Below, piece after piece: positions 8,903 through 18,231 of a stretch of DNA of 64,000 nucleotides (positions are counted from its first letter, which is position 1; every line of letters starts with the position of its first letter). The notes below the pieces were generated by a model that worked only from the letters and a program-made list of their open reading frames with translations, did not search any database and was not told the origin of the DNA. The stretch covers positions 1,468,001 to 1,532,000 of the forward strand of contig NZ_CP119082.1 of NCBI RefSeq assembly GCF_029027965.1, written 5' to 3'. Position numbers and translations under genes: made by a program. Source of the stretch: Paracoccus sp. S3-43 (GTDB taxonomy: Bacteria; Pseudomonadota; Alphaproteobacteria; Rhodobacterales; Rhodobacteraceae).

Positions 8903-9396
8903 CAGACCTTCTCGTGATAGGGGTCGGGAATATTCAGGCGCGACAGGATCGAACGCTCGGCCGCTTCCATGGTTTCCGCGTCGGCGTCGTCCTGGTGGTC
9001 ATAGCCCAGCAGGTGCAGGGTCGCGTGGACCAGCAGATGCGTGACGTGATCGGCCACCGGCTTGCCCTGCGCCTGCGCCTCGGCCAGGCAGGTGTCATAG
9101 GCGATGGCGATGTCGCCCAGCTCATCCTCGTCCGGCAGGTCGGGGGCGGCGCCGGGTTCGTGCGGGACATGCTCGACCGAGGGCCAGGACAGCACGTTGG
9201 TGGCGCGGGGCTTGCCGCGGAAATCGGCGTTGAGCGCGGCGATGCGGGCGTCGTCGCAGCCCATCACCACGACCGCTCCGCCGATGCCATGCCAGGACAG
9301 CGCGGCGGTCACCGCGCGTTCGGCCAGGGCCTCAAGCCCCAGTGTCTCCCATCGGTCATCCTCGATGACGCAATCGGTGGATATGTCGTCAGGCAT
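8902..9396 (-). CDS. ybeY: Endoribonuclease YbeY
   Basis: The 164-residue protein carries the zinc site HATLHLLGYDH (H-x3-H-x5-H), the defining motif of YbeY, which acts in 16S rRNA 3' maturation and ribosome quality control. The start MPDDISTDC was chosen because the longer reading frame upstream lies inside phoH. It overlaps phoH by 8 bases and corC by 1 base, so the three are almost certainly one transcript. Confidence 0.93.
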   Translation of the reverse strand: MPDDISTDCVIEDDRWETLGLEALAERAVTAALSWHGIGGAVVVMGCDDARIAALNADFRGKPRATNVLSWPSVEHVPHEPGAAPDLPDEDELGDIAIAYDTCLAEAQAQGKPVADHVTHLLVHATLHLLGYDHQDDADAETMEAAERSILSRLNIPDPYHEKV

Positions 9397-10528
9397 CGCC
9401 TCGCATTGCCCGGCGGGGTGCGTATTGTCCGCGCGGTCCCTCTGATTCGCCGCGCGCCAGGGCGGCGGCATCGTCCGCGTCATACGCGGTGATGATGCGC
9501 GCGACAAGCGGGTGGCGCACAACGTCCTTGGCGGTGAAGTAGTTGAAGCCGATCCCCTTGACCCCGTCCAGGATGCGTTCGGCATCGACAAGGCCCGACT
9601 GCATCCCGCGCGGCAGGTCGATCTGGGTTCGGTCGCCGGTCACGACCATGCGCGATCCCTCGCCCAGGCGGGTCAGGAACATCTTCATCTGCATGGTGGT
9701 GGCGTTCTGCGCCTCGTCCAGCACCACGAAGGCATTGGACAGCGTGCGGCCGCGCATGAAGGCCAGGGGCGCGATCTCGATGCGCTTTTCCTCCATCAGC
9801 TTCTGCATCTGCTTGGCGGGCAGGAAATCGTTCAGCGCGTCATAGAGCGGCTGCATATAGGGATCGACCTTCTCCTTCATGTCGCCGGGAAGAAAGCCAA
9901 GCCGTTCCCCGGCCTCGACCGCCGGGCGCGACAGGATGATGCGGTCGACATGCCCGCCGATCAGCATGGTGACGCCCACCGCGACCGCCAGATAGGTCTT
10001 GCCGGTGCCCGCCGGGCCGATGCCGAAGGCCAGTTCATTCTGGAACAGCGACCGGACATAGGCCTTTTGCGCGTCGGTGCGCGGTTCCACCGATTTCTTG
10101 CGGGTCCGCAGCTCATAGTCGCCCGCCGCGAACATCTCCATCTGTTCGGCGGGCGTCGCGGGCGCGCTGTCATCAACGCCCATACGCAAGGCGGCCTCGA
10201 CCTCGGCCAGGGACACCGGGCGGCCCTGTTCCAGCCGCGCGTACAGGCCGCGCAGCAGCAGGGCGGCCTCGGCCTGCGCCTCGGGGGTGCCGACCACGGC
10301 CACCTGGTTGCCGCGCCGCAGGATATGGACGCCAAGCGCCTCCTCGATCCGGGCGAGATGGCGGTCGTTCACGCCGCACAGGTCGATCAGCAGCCGGTTG
10401 TCGGGAAATTCCAGCAGGGTTTCGGTCGAAGGGGTCGCGACGGGGGGCGTAGGCGTAAGGCCCAAATTTCTCTCCTGCTCAGGTCTTGCCGTCATGGTGG
10501 CAATCCGGGGGGATTCGCACAAGGTCAT
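9389..10528 (-). CDS. phoH: PhoH-family ATPase
   Basis: A PhoH-like P-loop protein. It has an N-terminal KH-like part (LIDLCGVNDRHLARIEEAL), then the ATPase core with Walker A GIGPAGTGKTYLA, Walker B VVLDEAQN and the RNA-helicase-like VTGDRTQIDLP. PhoH proteins are predicted RNA-linked ATPases and usually sit next to ybeY, as here. The start at the ATGA overlap with the upstream ABC ATPase gives 379 residues; an internal ATG at 10495 (MTARPEQ) is the alternative. Neither has a strong ribosome-binding site. Confidence 0.9.
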   Translation of the reverse strand: MTLCESPRIATMTARPEQERNLGLTPTPPVATPSTETLLEFPDNRLLIDLCGVNDRHLARIEEALGVHILRRGNQVAVVGTPEAQAEAALLLRGLYARLEQGRPVSLAEVEAALRMGVDDSAPATPAEQMEMFAAGDYELRTRKKSVEPRTDAQKAYVRSLFQNELAFGIGPAGTGKTYLAVAVGVTMLIGGHVDRIILSRPAVEAGERLGFLPGDMKEKVDPYMQPLYDALNDFLPAKQMQKLMEEKRIEIAPLAFMRGRTLSNAFVVLDEAQNATTMQMKMFLTRLGEGSRMVVTGDRTQIDLPRGMQSGLVDAERILDGVKGIGFNYFTAKDVVRHPLVARIITAYDADDAAALARGESEGPRGQYAPRRAMRGDA

Positions 10529-11238
10529 AGTGGCGGGGTGTTGCCAAGAAACCCCGCCAGCGGCGCGGCGTCACCCATCTGCGAGACCGGCCCGTCCCAG
10601 GCGATGCGCCCGTCCTGCAACAGCGCCACCCGGTCGCCGATGGCGCGGACCGAATCCATGTCATGGGTGATGGTGATGGCGGTGGCGCCGGTTTCGGTGA
10701 CGATCCCCCGGATCAGGGCGTTGATCCGCCGCGCCCGGATCGGGTCCAGCCCGGTCGTCGGTTCGTCGAAAAAGATCACCGCCGGATCGTCGGCGATGGC
10801 GCGGGCCAGACCGGCGCGCTTGGCCATGCCGCCCGACAGTTCGGCGGGCATCAGGTCGGCGGTTTCGGGACCGAGGCCGACGCGGACCAGTTTTTCCACG
10901 GCGATGGCGCGGGCCTGGGCGTCCGGCATCCGCTGGCGCAGGCGAAAGGCGACGTTCTGCCAGACGGTCAGGCTGTCGAACAGCGCAGCCCCCTGGAACA
11001 GCATCCCGAAGCGGGCCAGGAAGGCGGGCCGCGTTGCGCGATCCAAGGGCCTGCCCTGCCACAGGATCCGCCCGGCATCCGGCGCGGTCAGGCCCAGGAC
11101 GCATTTCAGCAGCACCGATTTTCCCGTGCCCGACTGGCCGATCACGCACAGGCTCTCGCCCTGCGCCACGGCCAGATCGACGCCCGCCAGCACCGGCTTG
11201 CCGCCAAAGGATTTGTGCAGACCGGCGATCTGGATCAT
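10525..11238 (-). CDS. ABC transporter ATP-binding protein, MlaF-like
   Basis: A 237-residue ABC ATPase with Walker A (GQSGTGKS), Q-loop region MLFQGAALFDSLTV, signature LSGGMAKR, Walker B (VIFFDEPTTGLDP) and switch His (ITHD). GGMAKR and the FQ-x-x-ALFDS pattern are typical of the Mla/Ttg2 lipid-transport ATPase. It should pair with the adjacent MlaE-like permease, which it overlaps by an ATGA, to move phospholipids between the membranes. No mlaD or mlaC gene is nearby. Confidence 0.9.
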   Translation of the reverse strand: MIQIAGLHKSFGGKPVLAGVDLAVAQGESLCVIGQSGTGKSVLLKCVLGLTAPDAGRILWQGRPLDRATRPAFLARFGMLFQGAALFDSLTVWQNVAFRLRQRMPDAQARAIAVEKLVRVGLGPETADLMPAELSGGMAKRAGLARAIADDPAVIFFDEPTTGLDPIRARRINALIRGIVTETGATAITITHDMDSVRAIGDRVALLQDGRIAWDGPVSQMGDAAPLAGFLGNTPPL

Positions 11239-11999
11239 TCGAAGAACAGCCCCGTCAGCACGAAATTCGCGGCCAGGATACCCACGGCGGCGGCGACCAC
11301 GGCGGATGTCGTGGCCCGCCCGACGCCCGCCGCGCCGCGCCCCGACCGGATGCCGAACCAGCAGCCGCAGACCGCGACGATCAGCCCGAAGACCGCGCCC
11401 TTCAGCAGGCCCGACACCACGTCCCAGCGTTCCAGATAGGCCGAGGTGTTCGCCAGATAGGGGGTCGAATTGAAGCCCAGCGACTGCGTGCCGACCAGCC
11501 AGCCGCCCAGGATGCCGATGATGTCGCCCACTCCCACCAGCACGGGCACGGTCAGCATCGCCGCCCACAAGCGCGGCGTGACCAGCCACCGCATCGGATC
11601 GGTGGACAGCGTGACCAGCGCGTCGATCTGTTCCGTGACCTTCATCGTGCCGATTTCCGCCGCGATCGAGCTTGCCACGCGGGCCGCGACCATCAGCCCG
11701 CCCAGCACCGGGCCAAGTTCGCGCACCATGCCGATGGCGACGATGGCGGGCACCACGTCGCTGGCCTGAAAGCGCGCGCCGCCGGAATGGATCTGCAAGG
11801 CAAGCGCCGCCCCGGTGAACAGCGCCGTCAGCCCCACGACCGGCAGCGACAGCCAGCCGATCTGGACCAGTTGCGCGGCGAAGGCGCGGCCGTGAAAGGG
11901 CCGCAGCCGGAACAGGCCGCGCGCGGTGAACAGCGCGACGGCTCCGATCCCGCGCGTCACCGACAGCGCGGCGCGGCCGATCAGCCGGACTGGGTTCAC
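11235..11999 (-). CDS. MlaE-family ABC transporter permease
   Basis: A 254-residue integral membrane protein of the MlaE family. It has about five or six hydrophobic segments and the signature [21 protein letters not shown] followed by [14 protein letters not shown]. It forms the transmembrane part of the Mla-type lipid transporter with the adjacent ATPase. The start is GTG and overlaps the alr stop (GTGA). Its place between alr and the ATPase gene suggests co-transcription with cell-wall and envelope functions. Confidence 0.9.
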   Translation of the reverse strand: MNPVRLIGRAALSVTRGIGAVALFTARGLFRLRPFHGRAFAAQLVQIGWLSLPVVGLTALFTGAALALQIHSGGARFQASDVVPAIVAIGMVRELGPVLGGLMVAARVASSIAAEIGTMKVTEQIDALVTLSTDPMRWLVTPRLWAAMLTVPVLVGVGDIIGILGGWLVGTQSLGFNSTPYLANTSAYLERWDVVSGLLKGAVFGLIVAVCGCWFGIRSGRGAAGVGRATTSAVVAAAVGILAANFVLTGLFFE

Positions 12000-13012
12000 C
12001 GATAGATCCGGTTGTAGCGATGACCCAGCGAGGTCAGGATCTCATACCCGATGGTGCCCGCGTAATCGGCCACCTTGTCCACCGGCTGCGCGGGACAGAT
12101 CAGGTCCAGTTCCGCCGGAATATCCTCAAGCCCGGTCACATCGGCGGTGATCAGGTCCATCGACACGCGGCCGACGATGGGACAGGCCGTGTCGCCCGCG
12201 TAAAGGTCGGCCCCCTTGGATGAGATCGACCGCAGGATCCCGTCGGCATAGCCCGCCGCGACCGTGGCGATGCGGCGCGGCGCGGCGGCCGTCCAGGTGG
12301 CGCCGTAGCCCACGAATTCGCCCGGCTGCACGGTTCGCGTCTGGATCACCGGCAGGGACAGGCGGATCACCGGCTGGGCATCCGCAAAGGGCAGCCCGCC
12401 GTAAAGGCCGATGCCGGGGCGGACCAGGTCGAAATGATAATCCGGCCCCAGCAGGATCCCGCCCGTCGCCGCCAGCGAACGCGGCACGCCGCAGCCCTCG
12501 GTCATGGCGCGGAACGCCGCCAGCTGCGCGGCATTGGCGGCGTGGTCCGGTTCGTCCGCGCAGGCCAGATGGGACATGATGAAATCGGGGCCTGCCGCCA
12601 GCGCCTCGGCCCGGATCACGGACCATTCGCCCGGTTCAAGCCCCAGGCGGTTCATACCGGTGTCAAGCTGGATCGCGAAGGGCTTGCCGGGCCGCATCGC
12701 GCGGTCGCGGAAGAACTGTTCGGGGCTGTTCAGAACGGGGACCAGGCCGGTCAGGTCGGCCCCCTGCAGATGTCCCGACAGGACATTGATGCGGGCATCG
12801 TCCGGCAGATGCGGGCGCAGCGCCCGGCCCTCGGACGCCAGGGCCACGAAGAAATCCCGCGCCCCGGCCTGATACAGCGCGGGCGCCACCCGCGCCGCGC
12901 CCAGGCCATAGGCATCGGCCTTGACCACGGCTGCGGTCCGCGCGCCGGGGGCCTTGGCGGCAAGCGCCTGCCAGTTGGCGACGATGGCTTGCAGGTCGAT
13001 ATGCAGGGTCAT
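11996..13012 (-). CDS. alr: Alanine racemase
   Basis: A 338-residue PLP enzyme that interconverts L- and D-alanine for peptidoglycan. The PLP lysine is Lys31 in [12 protein letters not shown]. The second catalytic residue is the Tyr of EFVGYGATW, and [12 protein letters not shown] and the C-terminal [15 protein letters not shown] are also characteristic. I placed the start at MTLHIDLQ because the longer upstream frame overlaps unrelated sequence. It is the first gene of an overlapping string alr-mlaE-mlaF-phoH-ybeY-corC. Confidence 0.93.
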   Translation of the reverse strand: MTLHIDLQAIVANWQALAAKAPGARTAAVVKADAYGLGAARVAPALYQAGARDFFVALASEGRALRPHLPDDARINVLSGHLQGADLTGLVPVLNSPEQFFRDRAMRPGKPFAIQLDTGMNRLGLEPGEWSVIRAEALAAGPDFIMSHLACADEPDHAANAAQLAAFRAMTEGCGVPRSLAATGGILLGPDYHFDLVRPGIGLYGGLPFADAQPVIRLSLPVIQTRTVQPGEFVGYGATWTAAAPRRIATVAAGYADGILRSISSKGADLYAGDTACPIVGRVSMDLITADVTGLEDIPAELDLICPAQPVDKVADYAGTIGYEILTSLGHRYNRIYR

Positions 13013-13073
13013 GGCGTGGTCCCGTGATGGTCGCGCCTCTTCAAGCAGAAATCGCCCCGCGCTTCCAGCCCGT

Positions 13074-13835
13074 TCACACGAACTGTTCGCGCAGCAGCCG
13101 TTCTTCCAGCCCGTGGCCGTTGTCGAACAGCAGCCGGTGGCGCACGTCCTGGGCGCTGCGGATCTGGACGCGGACGACATGGCGGACCGACCGGGAATCC
13201 GCATCCGCCATGACCGGGCGGCGCTCGGGGTTCAGCACCTCGATCTCGACCTCGGCGCCCTTGGGCAGCAGCGCGCCGCGCCAGCGGCGGGGGCGGAAGG
13301 GGGCGATGGCGGTCAGGGCCAGAACCTCGGAATTGATCGGCAGGATCGGGCCATGCGCGGAATAGTTATAGGCCGTGGACCCGGCGGGCGTGGCGATCAG
13401 CGCGCCGTCGCAGACCAGTTCGGCCATCCGCATCCTGCCGTCCACATGGATGCGCAGCTTGGCGGCCTGCGGCCCTTCGCGCAACATGCTGACCTCGTTG
13501 ATGGCCAGCGCCTCGTGGACCGACCCGTCGGCGCGGATCGCCCGCATCCGCAGGGGGTTGATGACGGTTTCCTCGGCGGCCGCCAGCCGTTCCAGCAGCC
13601 CGGTTTCGGAATAGCCGTTCATCAGGAACCCCACGGTTCCCCGGTTCATGCCATAGACCGGCAGGTCGCGGTCGGTCAGCGCGTGCAGGGTTTGCAGCAT
13701 GAACCCGTCGCCGCCAAGCGCCACCACGACCTGCGCCCGATCCAGATCCGCCGCGCCATACCGGTCGGTCAGCACCGCCAGGGCCTTTTGCGCGATCTCG
13801 GATTCGCTGGCGGTAAAATGGATCTTGGCGGTCAT
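13074..13835 (-). CDS. nadK: NAD kinase
   Basis: A 253-residue ATP-NAD kinase making NADP. The phosphate loop GGDG is in [13 protein letters not shown]. The conserved INEVSM segment and the glycine-rich [17 protein letters not shown] motif are present. The length is typical of the short alphaproteobacterial form. It lies 61 bases upstream of alr on the same strand and diverges from glyA. Confidence 0.93.
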   Translation of the reverse strand: MTAKIHFTASESEIAQKALAVLTDRYGAADLDRAQVVVALGGDGFMLQTLHALTDRDLPVYGMNRGTVGFLMNGYSETGLLERLAAAEETVINPLRMRAIRADGSVHEALAINEVSMLREGPQAAKLRIHVDGRMRMAELVCDGALIATPAGSTAYNYSAHGPILPINSEVLALTAIAPFRPRRWRGALLPKGAEVEIEVLNPERRPVMADADSRSVRHVVRVQIRSAQDVRHRLLFDNGHGLEERLLREQFV

Positions 13836-14001
13836 GTCGGTCCCTGCTTGGCGCGGGCAGCATCGGACGCAGCCCCTGGCAATGCAAGCCCTGTCGCCCC
13901 TATCCCGGATTCTGCCGCATTTGTGCCTTTCCGCACCGTGAACCGTGGGTTAGAAGGCGCCGAACCACCGCCCCTTGGCCCAACGATAAGGACGCGAGAC
14001 C

Positions 14002-15297
14002 ATGAACGCCCCCACCCGCGAAACCGGATTCTTCACCGAAACGCTGGCCAGCAGCGATCCCGAGGTCGCAAAGGCCATCACCCAGGAACTGGGCCGCCAG
14101 CGGGACGAGATCGAACTGATCGCGTCCGAGAACATCGTGTCCAAGGCCGTGCTGGAGGCGCAGGGTTCGGTCCTGACGAACAAATACGCCGAGGGCTATC
14201 CGGGCAAGCGCTATTACGGCGGCTGCCAGTATGTCGATATCGTCGAGACCCTGGCCATCGAACGCGCCAAGACGCTGTTCGATTGCGAATTCGCCAACGT
14301 CCAGCCCAACAGCGGCAGCCAGATGAACCAGGCGGTGTTCCTGGCGCTGTTGCAGCCGGGCGACACCTTCATGGGCCTGGACCTGAATTCCGGCGGGCAC
14401 CTGACCCACGGATCGCCGGTGAACATGTCGGGCAAGTGGTTCAACGTCGTCAGCTATGGCGTGCGCCAGCAGGACCAATTGCTGGACATGGATGAGGTCC
14501 GCCAGAAGGCCCTGGAAAATAAGCCGAAACTGATCGTCGCGGGCGGCACGGCATACAGCCGCGTCTGGGACTGGGCCGCCTTCCGCAAGATCGCGGACGA
14601 GGTCGGCGCCTGGCTGATGGTGGACATGGCCCATATCGCGGGCCTGGTCGCGGGCGGTCAGCACCCCTCGCCCCTGCCCCATGCGCATGTCGTGACCACC
14701 ACCACGCACAAGTCCCTGCGCGGCCCGCGCGGCGGCATGGTGCTGACAAACGACGCCGAGATCGCCAAGAAGATCAACAGCGCCGTGTTCCCCGGCCTGC
14801 AAGGCGGCCCGCTGATGCATGTGATCGCCGCCAAGGCCGTGGCCTTCGGCGAGGCGTTGCAGCCCTCGTTCAGGGCCTATGCCGCGCAGGTCGTGAAGAA
14901 CGCGCAGGCCATGGCGGACGAGCTGATGAAGGGCGGCATCGACATCGTCTCGGGCGGCACCGACAACCACCTGTGCCTGGCCGACCTGCGCCCGAAAGGC
15001 GTGACCGGCAAGGCGACCGAGGCCGCGTTGGGCCGCGCGCATATCACCTGCAACAAGAACGGCGTGCCCTTCGACCCGGAAAAACCCTTCGTGACCAGCG
15101 GCGTCCGCCTGGGCACCCCGGCCGGCACCACCCGCGGCTTCGGCGAAGAGGAATTCCGCCAGATCGCCCGCTGGATCGTCGAGGTCGTGGACGGTCTTGC
15201 GGCGAATGGCGAGGAAGGCAATGCCGAGGTCGAGGCCAAGGTGAAATCCGAGGTGGCCCAGCTTTGCGCCCGCTTCCCGCTCTACGCCGGGATGTGA
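14002..15297 (+). CDS. glyA: Serine hydroxymethyltransferase
   Basis: A 431-residue PLP enzyme converting serine and tetrahydrofolate to glycine and 5,10-methylene-THF. Hallmarks are [28 protein letters not shown], and the PLP lysine in [14 protein letters not shown], with the usual C-terminal [15 protein letters not shown]. It is preceded by AAGGACGCGA as a ribosome-binding site and followed at once by a strong terminator, so it is monocistronic. The 166-base region upstream, shared with nadK, should hold the divergent promoters. Confidence 0.96.
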   Translation: MNAPTRETGFFTETLASSDPEVAKAITQELGRQRDEIELIASENIVSKAVLEAQGSVLTNKYAEGYPGKRYYGGCQYVDIVETLAIERAKTLFDCEFANVQPNSGSQMNQAVFLALLQPGDTFMGLDLNSGGHLTHGSPVNMSGKWFNVVSYGVRQQDQLLDMDEVRQKALENKPKLIVAGGTAYSRVWDWAAFRKIADEVGAWLMVDMAHIAGLVAGGQHPSPLPHAHVVTTTTHKSLRGPRGGMVLTNDAEIAKKINSAVFPGLQGGPLMHVIAAKAVAFGEALQPSFRAYAAQVVKNAQAMADELMKGGIDIVSGGTDNHLCLADLRPKGVTGKATEAALGRAHITCNKNGVPFDPEKPFVTSGVRLGTPAGTTRGFGEEEFRQIARWIVEVVDGLAANGEEGNAEVEAKVKSEVAQLCARFPLYAGM

Positions 15298-15316
15298 TCG
15301 GCTGATCCGAACATGG

Positions 15317-15347
15317 CCCCGCCGCGTCCCTCGCGGCGGGGTTTTTT
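15317..15347 (+). terminator. Rho-independent terminator of glyA
   Basis: A 10-bp GC-only stem (CCCCGCCGCG/CGCGGCGGGG) with a short loop is followed by TTTTTT. It lies 20 bases after the glyA stop and touches the 3' end of the convergent EamA-type gene. Confidence 0.92.
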
Positions 15348-16249
15348 CATGGCTGTTCGGCGGCAGGCAGAATGGCGGCCGACCGCAGCCGCGCCTCGCG
15401 CCATGTGATATAGCTGATCGCGCCGATCATCAACGCGCCGCCCAGGATCACCCATTGGTCCATGGGTTCGTGAAAGACCAGGACGCCCAGCAGGCTGGCC
15501 CAGATCAGTTGCAGGAAGACGACCGGCTGCGTCACCGTCAGCGGCGCCGCGGCAAAGGCGCGCGTCATCGTGTAATGCCCCACCGTGGCAAAGACCGCGA
15601 CCAGCCCCAGCCAGCCGATCTGCGCCCAGGTCGGCGGCACCCAGACCGCCCAGGCGATCGGCGCCAGGCCGATCGCGACGGTCAGCGACATCATCGCCAC
15701 GACGATGGCGGCGGGAACATGGTCGGTAAGCCGCTTGGCGACCAGATAGGAGGCCCCGAAGGCCAGCGAAGCCACGATCTGCGACAGATGCCCCGGATCC
15801 AGTTCCCGCAGCCCCGGCCGCAGCACGATCAGCGCCCCGATCAGCGCGACGCAGACCGCCGCGATCCGCCGGGCGGCCAGCCGCTCGCCCATGATCAGGG
15901 CGGCGCCCACGGTGACGACGATGGGGTTCAGAAAGCCGATGGCCGTCGCCTCGGCCACGGTGATGCGCGACATGGCATAGAACCACGCGATCACCGCCAG
16001 GACATGCAGCGCCCCCCGCAGCGTCAGCATCCGCCAGACCTGGGGCGGAAACCCCGCCCGCAGCGCCGGGATCAGCACCGGTCCCAGGAACACCAGCCCG
16101 AACAGGAACCGGATAAACGCGGCCTGGGGGGCGGGCACCGCGCCGCCCAGCCACCGCACGATGCCGTTCACGGCGACGAAGCACAGCCCCGTCGCCAGCA
16201 TCCAGCCGATTCCCGCCAGATCGCGGCGTGTCTGCATGTCCATTTGCAT
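15347..16249 (-). CDS. EamA/DMT-family transporter
   Basis: A 300-residue protein with ten predicted hydrophobic helices arranged as two EamA repeats. The first ends around WFYAMSRITVAEATAIGFLNP, the second around VGHYTMTRAFAAAPLTVTQP and VVFLQLIWASLLG. Members export amino acids, nucleosides or other small metabolites; the substrate is not evident. The start MQMDMQTRRD was chosen; a longer start at 16285 adds 12 charged residues. It converges with glyA. Confidence 0.85.
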   Translation of the reverse strand: MQMDMQTRRDLAGIGWMLATGLCFVAVNGIVRWLGGAVPAPQAAFIRFLFGLVFLGPVLIPALRAGFPPQVWRMLTLRGALHVLAVIAWFYAMSRITVAEATAIGFLNPIVVTVGAALIMGERLAARRIAAVCVALIGALIVLRPGLRELDPGHLSQIVASLAFGASYLVAKRLTDHVPAAIVVAMMSLTVAIGLAPIAWAVWVPPTWAQIGWLGLVAVFATVGHYTMTRAFAAAPLTVTQPVVFLQLIWASLLGVLVFHEPMDQWVILGGALMIGAISYITWREARLRSAAILPAAEQP

Positions 16250-16288
16250 GATGTGCAGTTGGACCGCTTTGCGGCGGCTGCGCAAGGT

Positions 16289-16563
16289 TCAATCGGCGAT
16301 CAGGCTCAGCGCGATGGACCACATGAGGACGCCGCCCCGGCCCACCGCATCACCTCCGCCAGCAAGCTCGCGGCCGCGACGATGCGCGCCATGCCGGTCA
16401 CGCCCAGCAGGATCAGGGCCGCGTCGGACAGGGCGCGGACCAGGCAGACCCAGAACACATGCCGCCGCATCAGCCCCTGCTTCAGGACAAAGGCGTTCTG
16501 CGCGCCGATGGCGACGATCAGCGACAACCCGGTTCCAAGCCCGGCGGCATAGGACATCATCAC
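16289..16563 (-). pseudogene. LysE/ArgO-family exporter, truncated and frameshifted
   Basis: The first 75 or so residues match the N-terminus of the arginine/lysine exporter family: MSYAAGLGTGLSLIVAIGAQ, NAFVLKQGLMRRHVFW and LLGVTGMARIVAAASLL. After EVMRWAG the frame is lost. Reading continues in another frame as GGVLMWSIALSLIAD and then stops, so more than half of a normal protein of about 200 residues is missing. It sits divergently to an argP-like fragment, the usual partner regulator, so both halves of an argO-argP unit have decayed. Confidence 0.8.
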
Positions 16564-16641
16564 GGCACCTCCGGCCGGCCCTGTCGCACAGGCGGAAGAT
16601 CAGTCGCACTGAATTTGCCTTACCCCGATGAAGCGCCGCTG

Positions 16642-16899
16642 ATGCTGGACTATCCCGCCCTCGCCGTCCTGGCCGAGGTGATCCGCCGCGGATCGTTCGA
16701 CGCCGCCGCCTTGGCCTTGCGCGTCACGCCCTCGGCCGTCTCTCAACGCATCCGCACGCTCGAGGACCGGATGGGAACCGTCCAGATCGACCGGGGTCCG
16801 CCCATCCGGGCGACCGCCCCAGGGTCGCGCCTTGCCGCGCATCTGGATCAGGTGCGGCTGCTCGAAGCTGGTCTGACCCAGGCCGCGCCGGACCGCCCC
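16642..16899 (+). pseudogene. ArgP/LysG-type LysR regulator, N-terminal fragment
   Basis: About 86 residues of the winged-helix N-terminus remain: MLDYPALAVLAEVIRRGSFD, ALRVTPSAVSQRIRTLEDRM and RATAPGSRLAAHLDQVRLLE. ArgP regulators activate divergent lysine/arginine exporter genes. The effector-binding domain is absent. The reading frame runs into a palindromic intergenic element at about 16900 and then antisense to yebC. Together with the adjacent exporter remnant this looks like a deletion of the distal parts. Confidence 0.8.
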
Positions 16900-16913
16900 G
16901 TGCCCTTTGCCTT

Positions 16914-16964
16914 GGTCCAAATATCCCGGGGGGAGTCCCGTAGGGACCGGGGGGCTGGCCCCCC
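16914..16964. repeat. Palindrome-rich extragenic element
   Basis: This stretch contains TTGGTCCAAATATCCCGGGG followed by two short inverted repeats: GTCCC-GTA-GGGAC at 16935-16947, and six G's facing six C's at 16949-16964. From memory, similar sequence is common near gene ends in Rhodobacteraceae; only one copy is in this window. It marks the breakpoint of the argP fragment and the 3' side of yebC. Confidence 0.5.
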
Positions 16965-16988
16965 GCCACCGCCCCCGGCAGGGCGGCG

Positions 16989-17732
16989 CTACAGTCGCGC
17001 CGCGACCGCTTCGGTCAGGTCGAAATTGCCGGTGACGTTCTGCACGTCGTCGTCGTCTTCCAGCGCGTCGATCAGCTTCATCAGCTTCTGCGCCGTTTCC
17101 AGATCGGCGATCTCGGACGGGGACTGGGGCTTCCAGATCAGCTTCGCGGTCTCGGATTCGCCCAAGGACGCCTCCAGCGCGGTCGACACCTCGTTCAGGG
17201 CGGTGTCGGCGCAATAGATCCAGTGGCCTTCCTCGTCGGTTTCCACGTCGTCGGCGCCCGCCTCGATGGCGGCTTCCATCACCCTGTCGGTATCGCCCGC
17301 CGACAGGGGATACATGATTTCCCCCACCCGGTCGAACATGAAGCTGACCGAACCCGTCTGGCCCAGATCGCCGCCCGCCTTGGTGAAATAGCTGCGCACG
17401 TTCGAGGCGGTGCGGTTGCGGTTGTCGGTCATCGCCTCGACGACCAGGGCGATGCCGTTGGGACCATAGCCCTCATAGCGGATTTCTTCGTAATTCTCGG
17501 CGTCGCCGCCCACGGCCTTCTTGATGGCGCGGTCGATCACGTCCTTGGGACAGGAATTCGACTTGGCCTCTTTCACGGCCAGGCGCAGGCGGGGGTTCTT
17601 GTCGGGATCGGGATCGCCCATCTTGGCGGCAACGGTGATTTCCTTGGCCAGCTTGGAAAACAGCTTGGATCGCGCGGCGTCCTGGCGCCCCTTGCGATGC
17701 TGGATATTGGCCCATTTGGAATGGCCTGCCAT
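16989..17732 (-). CDS. YebC/PmpR-family DNA-binding regulator
   Basis: The 247-residue protein starts [20 protein letters not shown], the invariant YebC N-terminus, and continues with [20 protein letters not shown] and [20 protein letters not shown]. Family members act as transcription regulators and, in some bacteria, help translation of difficult proline-rich stretches. Length and motifs are complete. The ATG is preceded by AGGACGA. It appears to be monocistronic. Confidence 0.93.
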   Translation of the reverse strand: MAGHSKWANIQHRKGRQDAARSKLFSKLAKEITVAAKMGDPDPDKNPRLRLAVKEAKSNSCPKDVIDRAIKKAVGGDAENYEEIRYEGYGPNGIALVVEAMTDNRNRTASNVRSYFTKAGGDLGQTGSVSFMFDRVGEIMYPLSAGDTDRVMEAAIEAGADDVETDEEGHWIYCADTALNEVSTALEASLGESETAKLIWKPQSPSEIADLETAQKLMKLIDALEDDDDVQNVTGNFDLTEAVAARL

Positions 17733-17824
17733 GATCGGTCGTCCTTCGCAGTTCAGAAAATTCCGGATAGGCGCGCTTTTAGTCCAGCCCGCCCATCCCT
17801 CGCAAGTCATCACGCGGCACATGC

Positions 17825-17856
17825 AAAAGCGCCCGATCCCCCAGGGGGCGGGCGCT
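17825..17856 (-). terminator. Terminator downstream of the DUF1127 gene
   Basis: An 8-bp stem (AGCGCCCG/CGGGCGCT) around a 13-base loop that itself contains complementary C and G runs. On the minus strand it is followed by TTTT. It lies 24 bases beyond the stop of the small DUF1127 gene. Confidence 0.75.
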
Positions 17857-17880
17857 GCGCAGCGGATCCGGCGGCGGATC

Positions 17881-18102
17881 TTAGAGAAGGGCCGAAACCC
17901 CCATGATACGGCGGATTTCGCCGTCGCGGGTCAGGCCGCGCGCGGAAAGCTGGGCGTCGCTCACCTGACGCAGACGCTCAAGCTCCCGGTATCGGGAACT
18001 GGATTCGGCGACCAGCACCAAGAACCGGCCGATGGCGGCCAGAGGAGCGGTCAGGAAGGCCCAGGAAAGGCCCCGCGGCGTGCCGATGGTCGTGTTGGCC
18101 AT
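17881..18102 (-). CDS. DUF1127-domain small protein
   Basis: A 73-residue protein starting [17 protein letters not shown], with an amphipathic or hydrophobic N-terminal half and the arginine-rich DUF1127 motif [20 protein letters not shown] then IRRIMG at the C-terminus. In some alphaproteobacteria small DUF1127 proteins affect phosphate or carbon metabolism and RNA binding; the role here is unknown. The start follows GAAAGGG. It has its own terminator. Confidence 0.85.
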   Translation of the reverse strand: MANTTIGTPRGLSWAFLTAPLAAIGRFLVLVAESSSRYRELERLRQVSDAQLSARGLTRDGEIRRIMGVSALL

Positions 18103-18231
18103 GTGGAAACCCTTTCGTGCAACACAAAACGTTTCCTCCCCGCCCACCCATATTGCCGCGGGACCGGCGTTTCACAACGGCCAATGCTGCATGGCAGCAT
18201 TGCGGGACGGGCAGGAAGGGTTGACCCGGCC

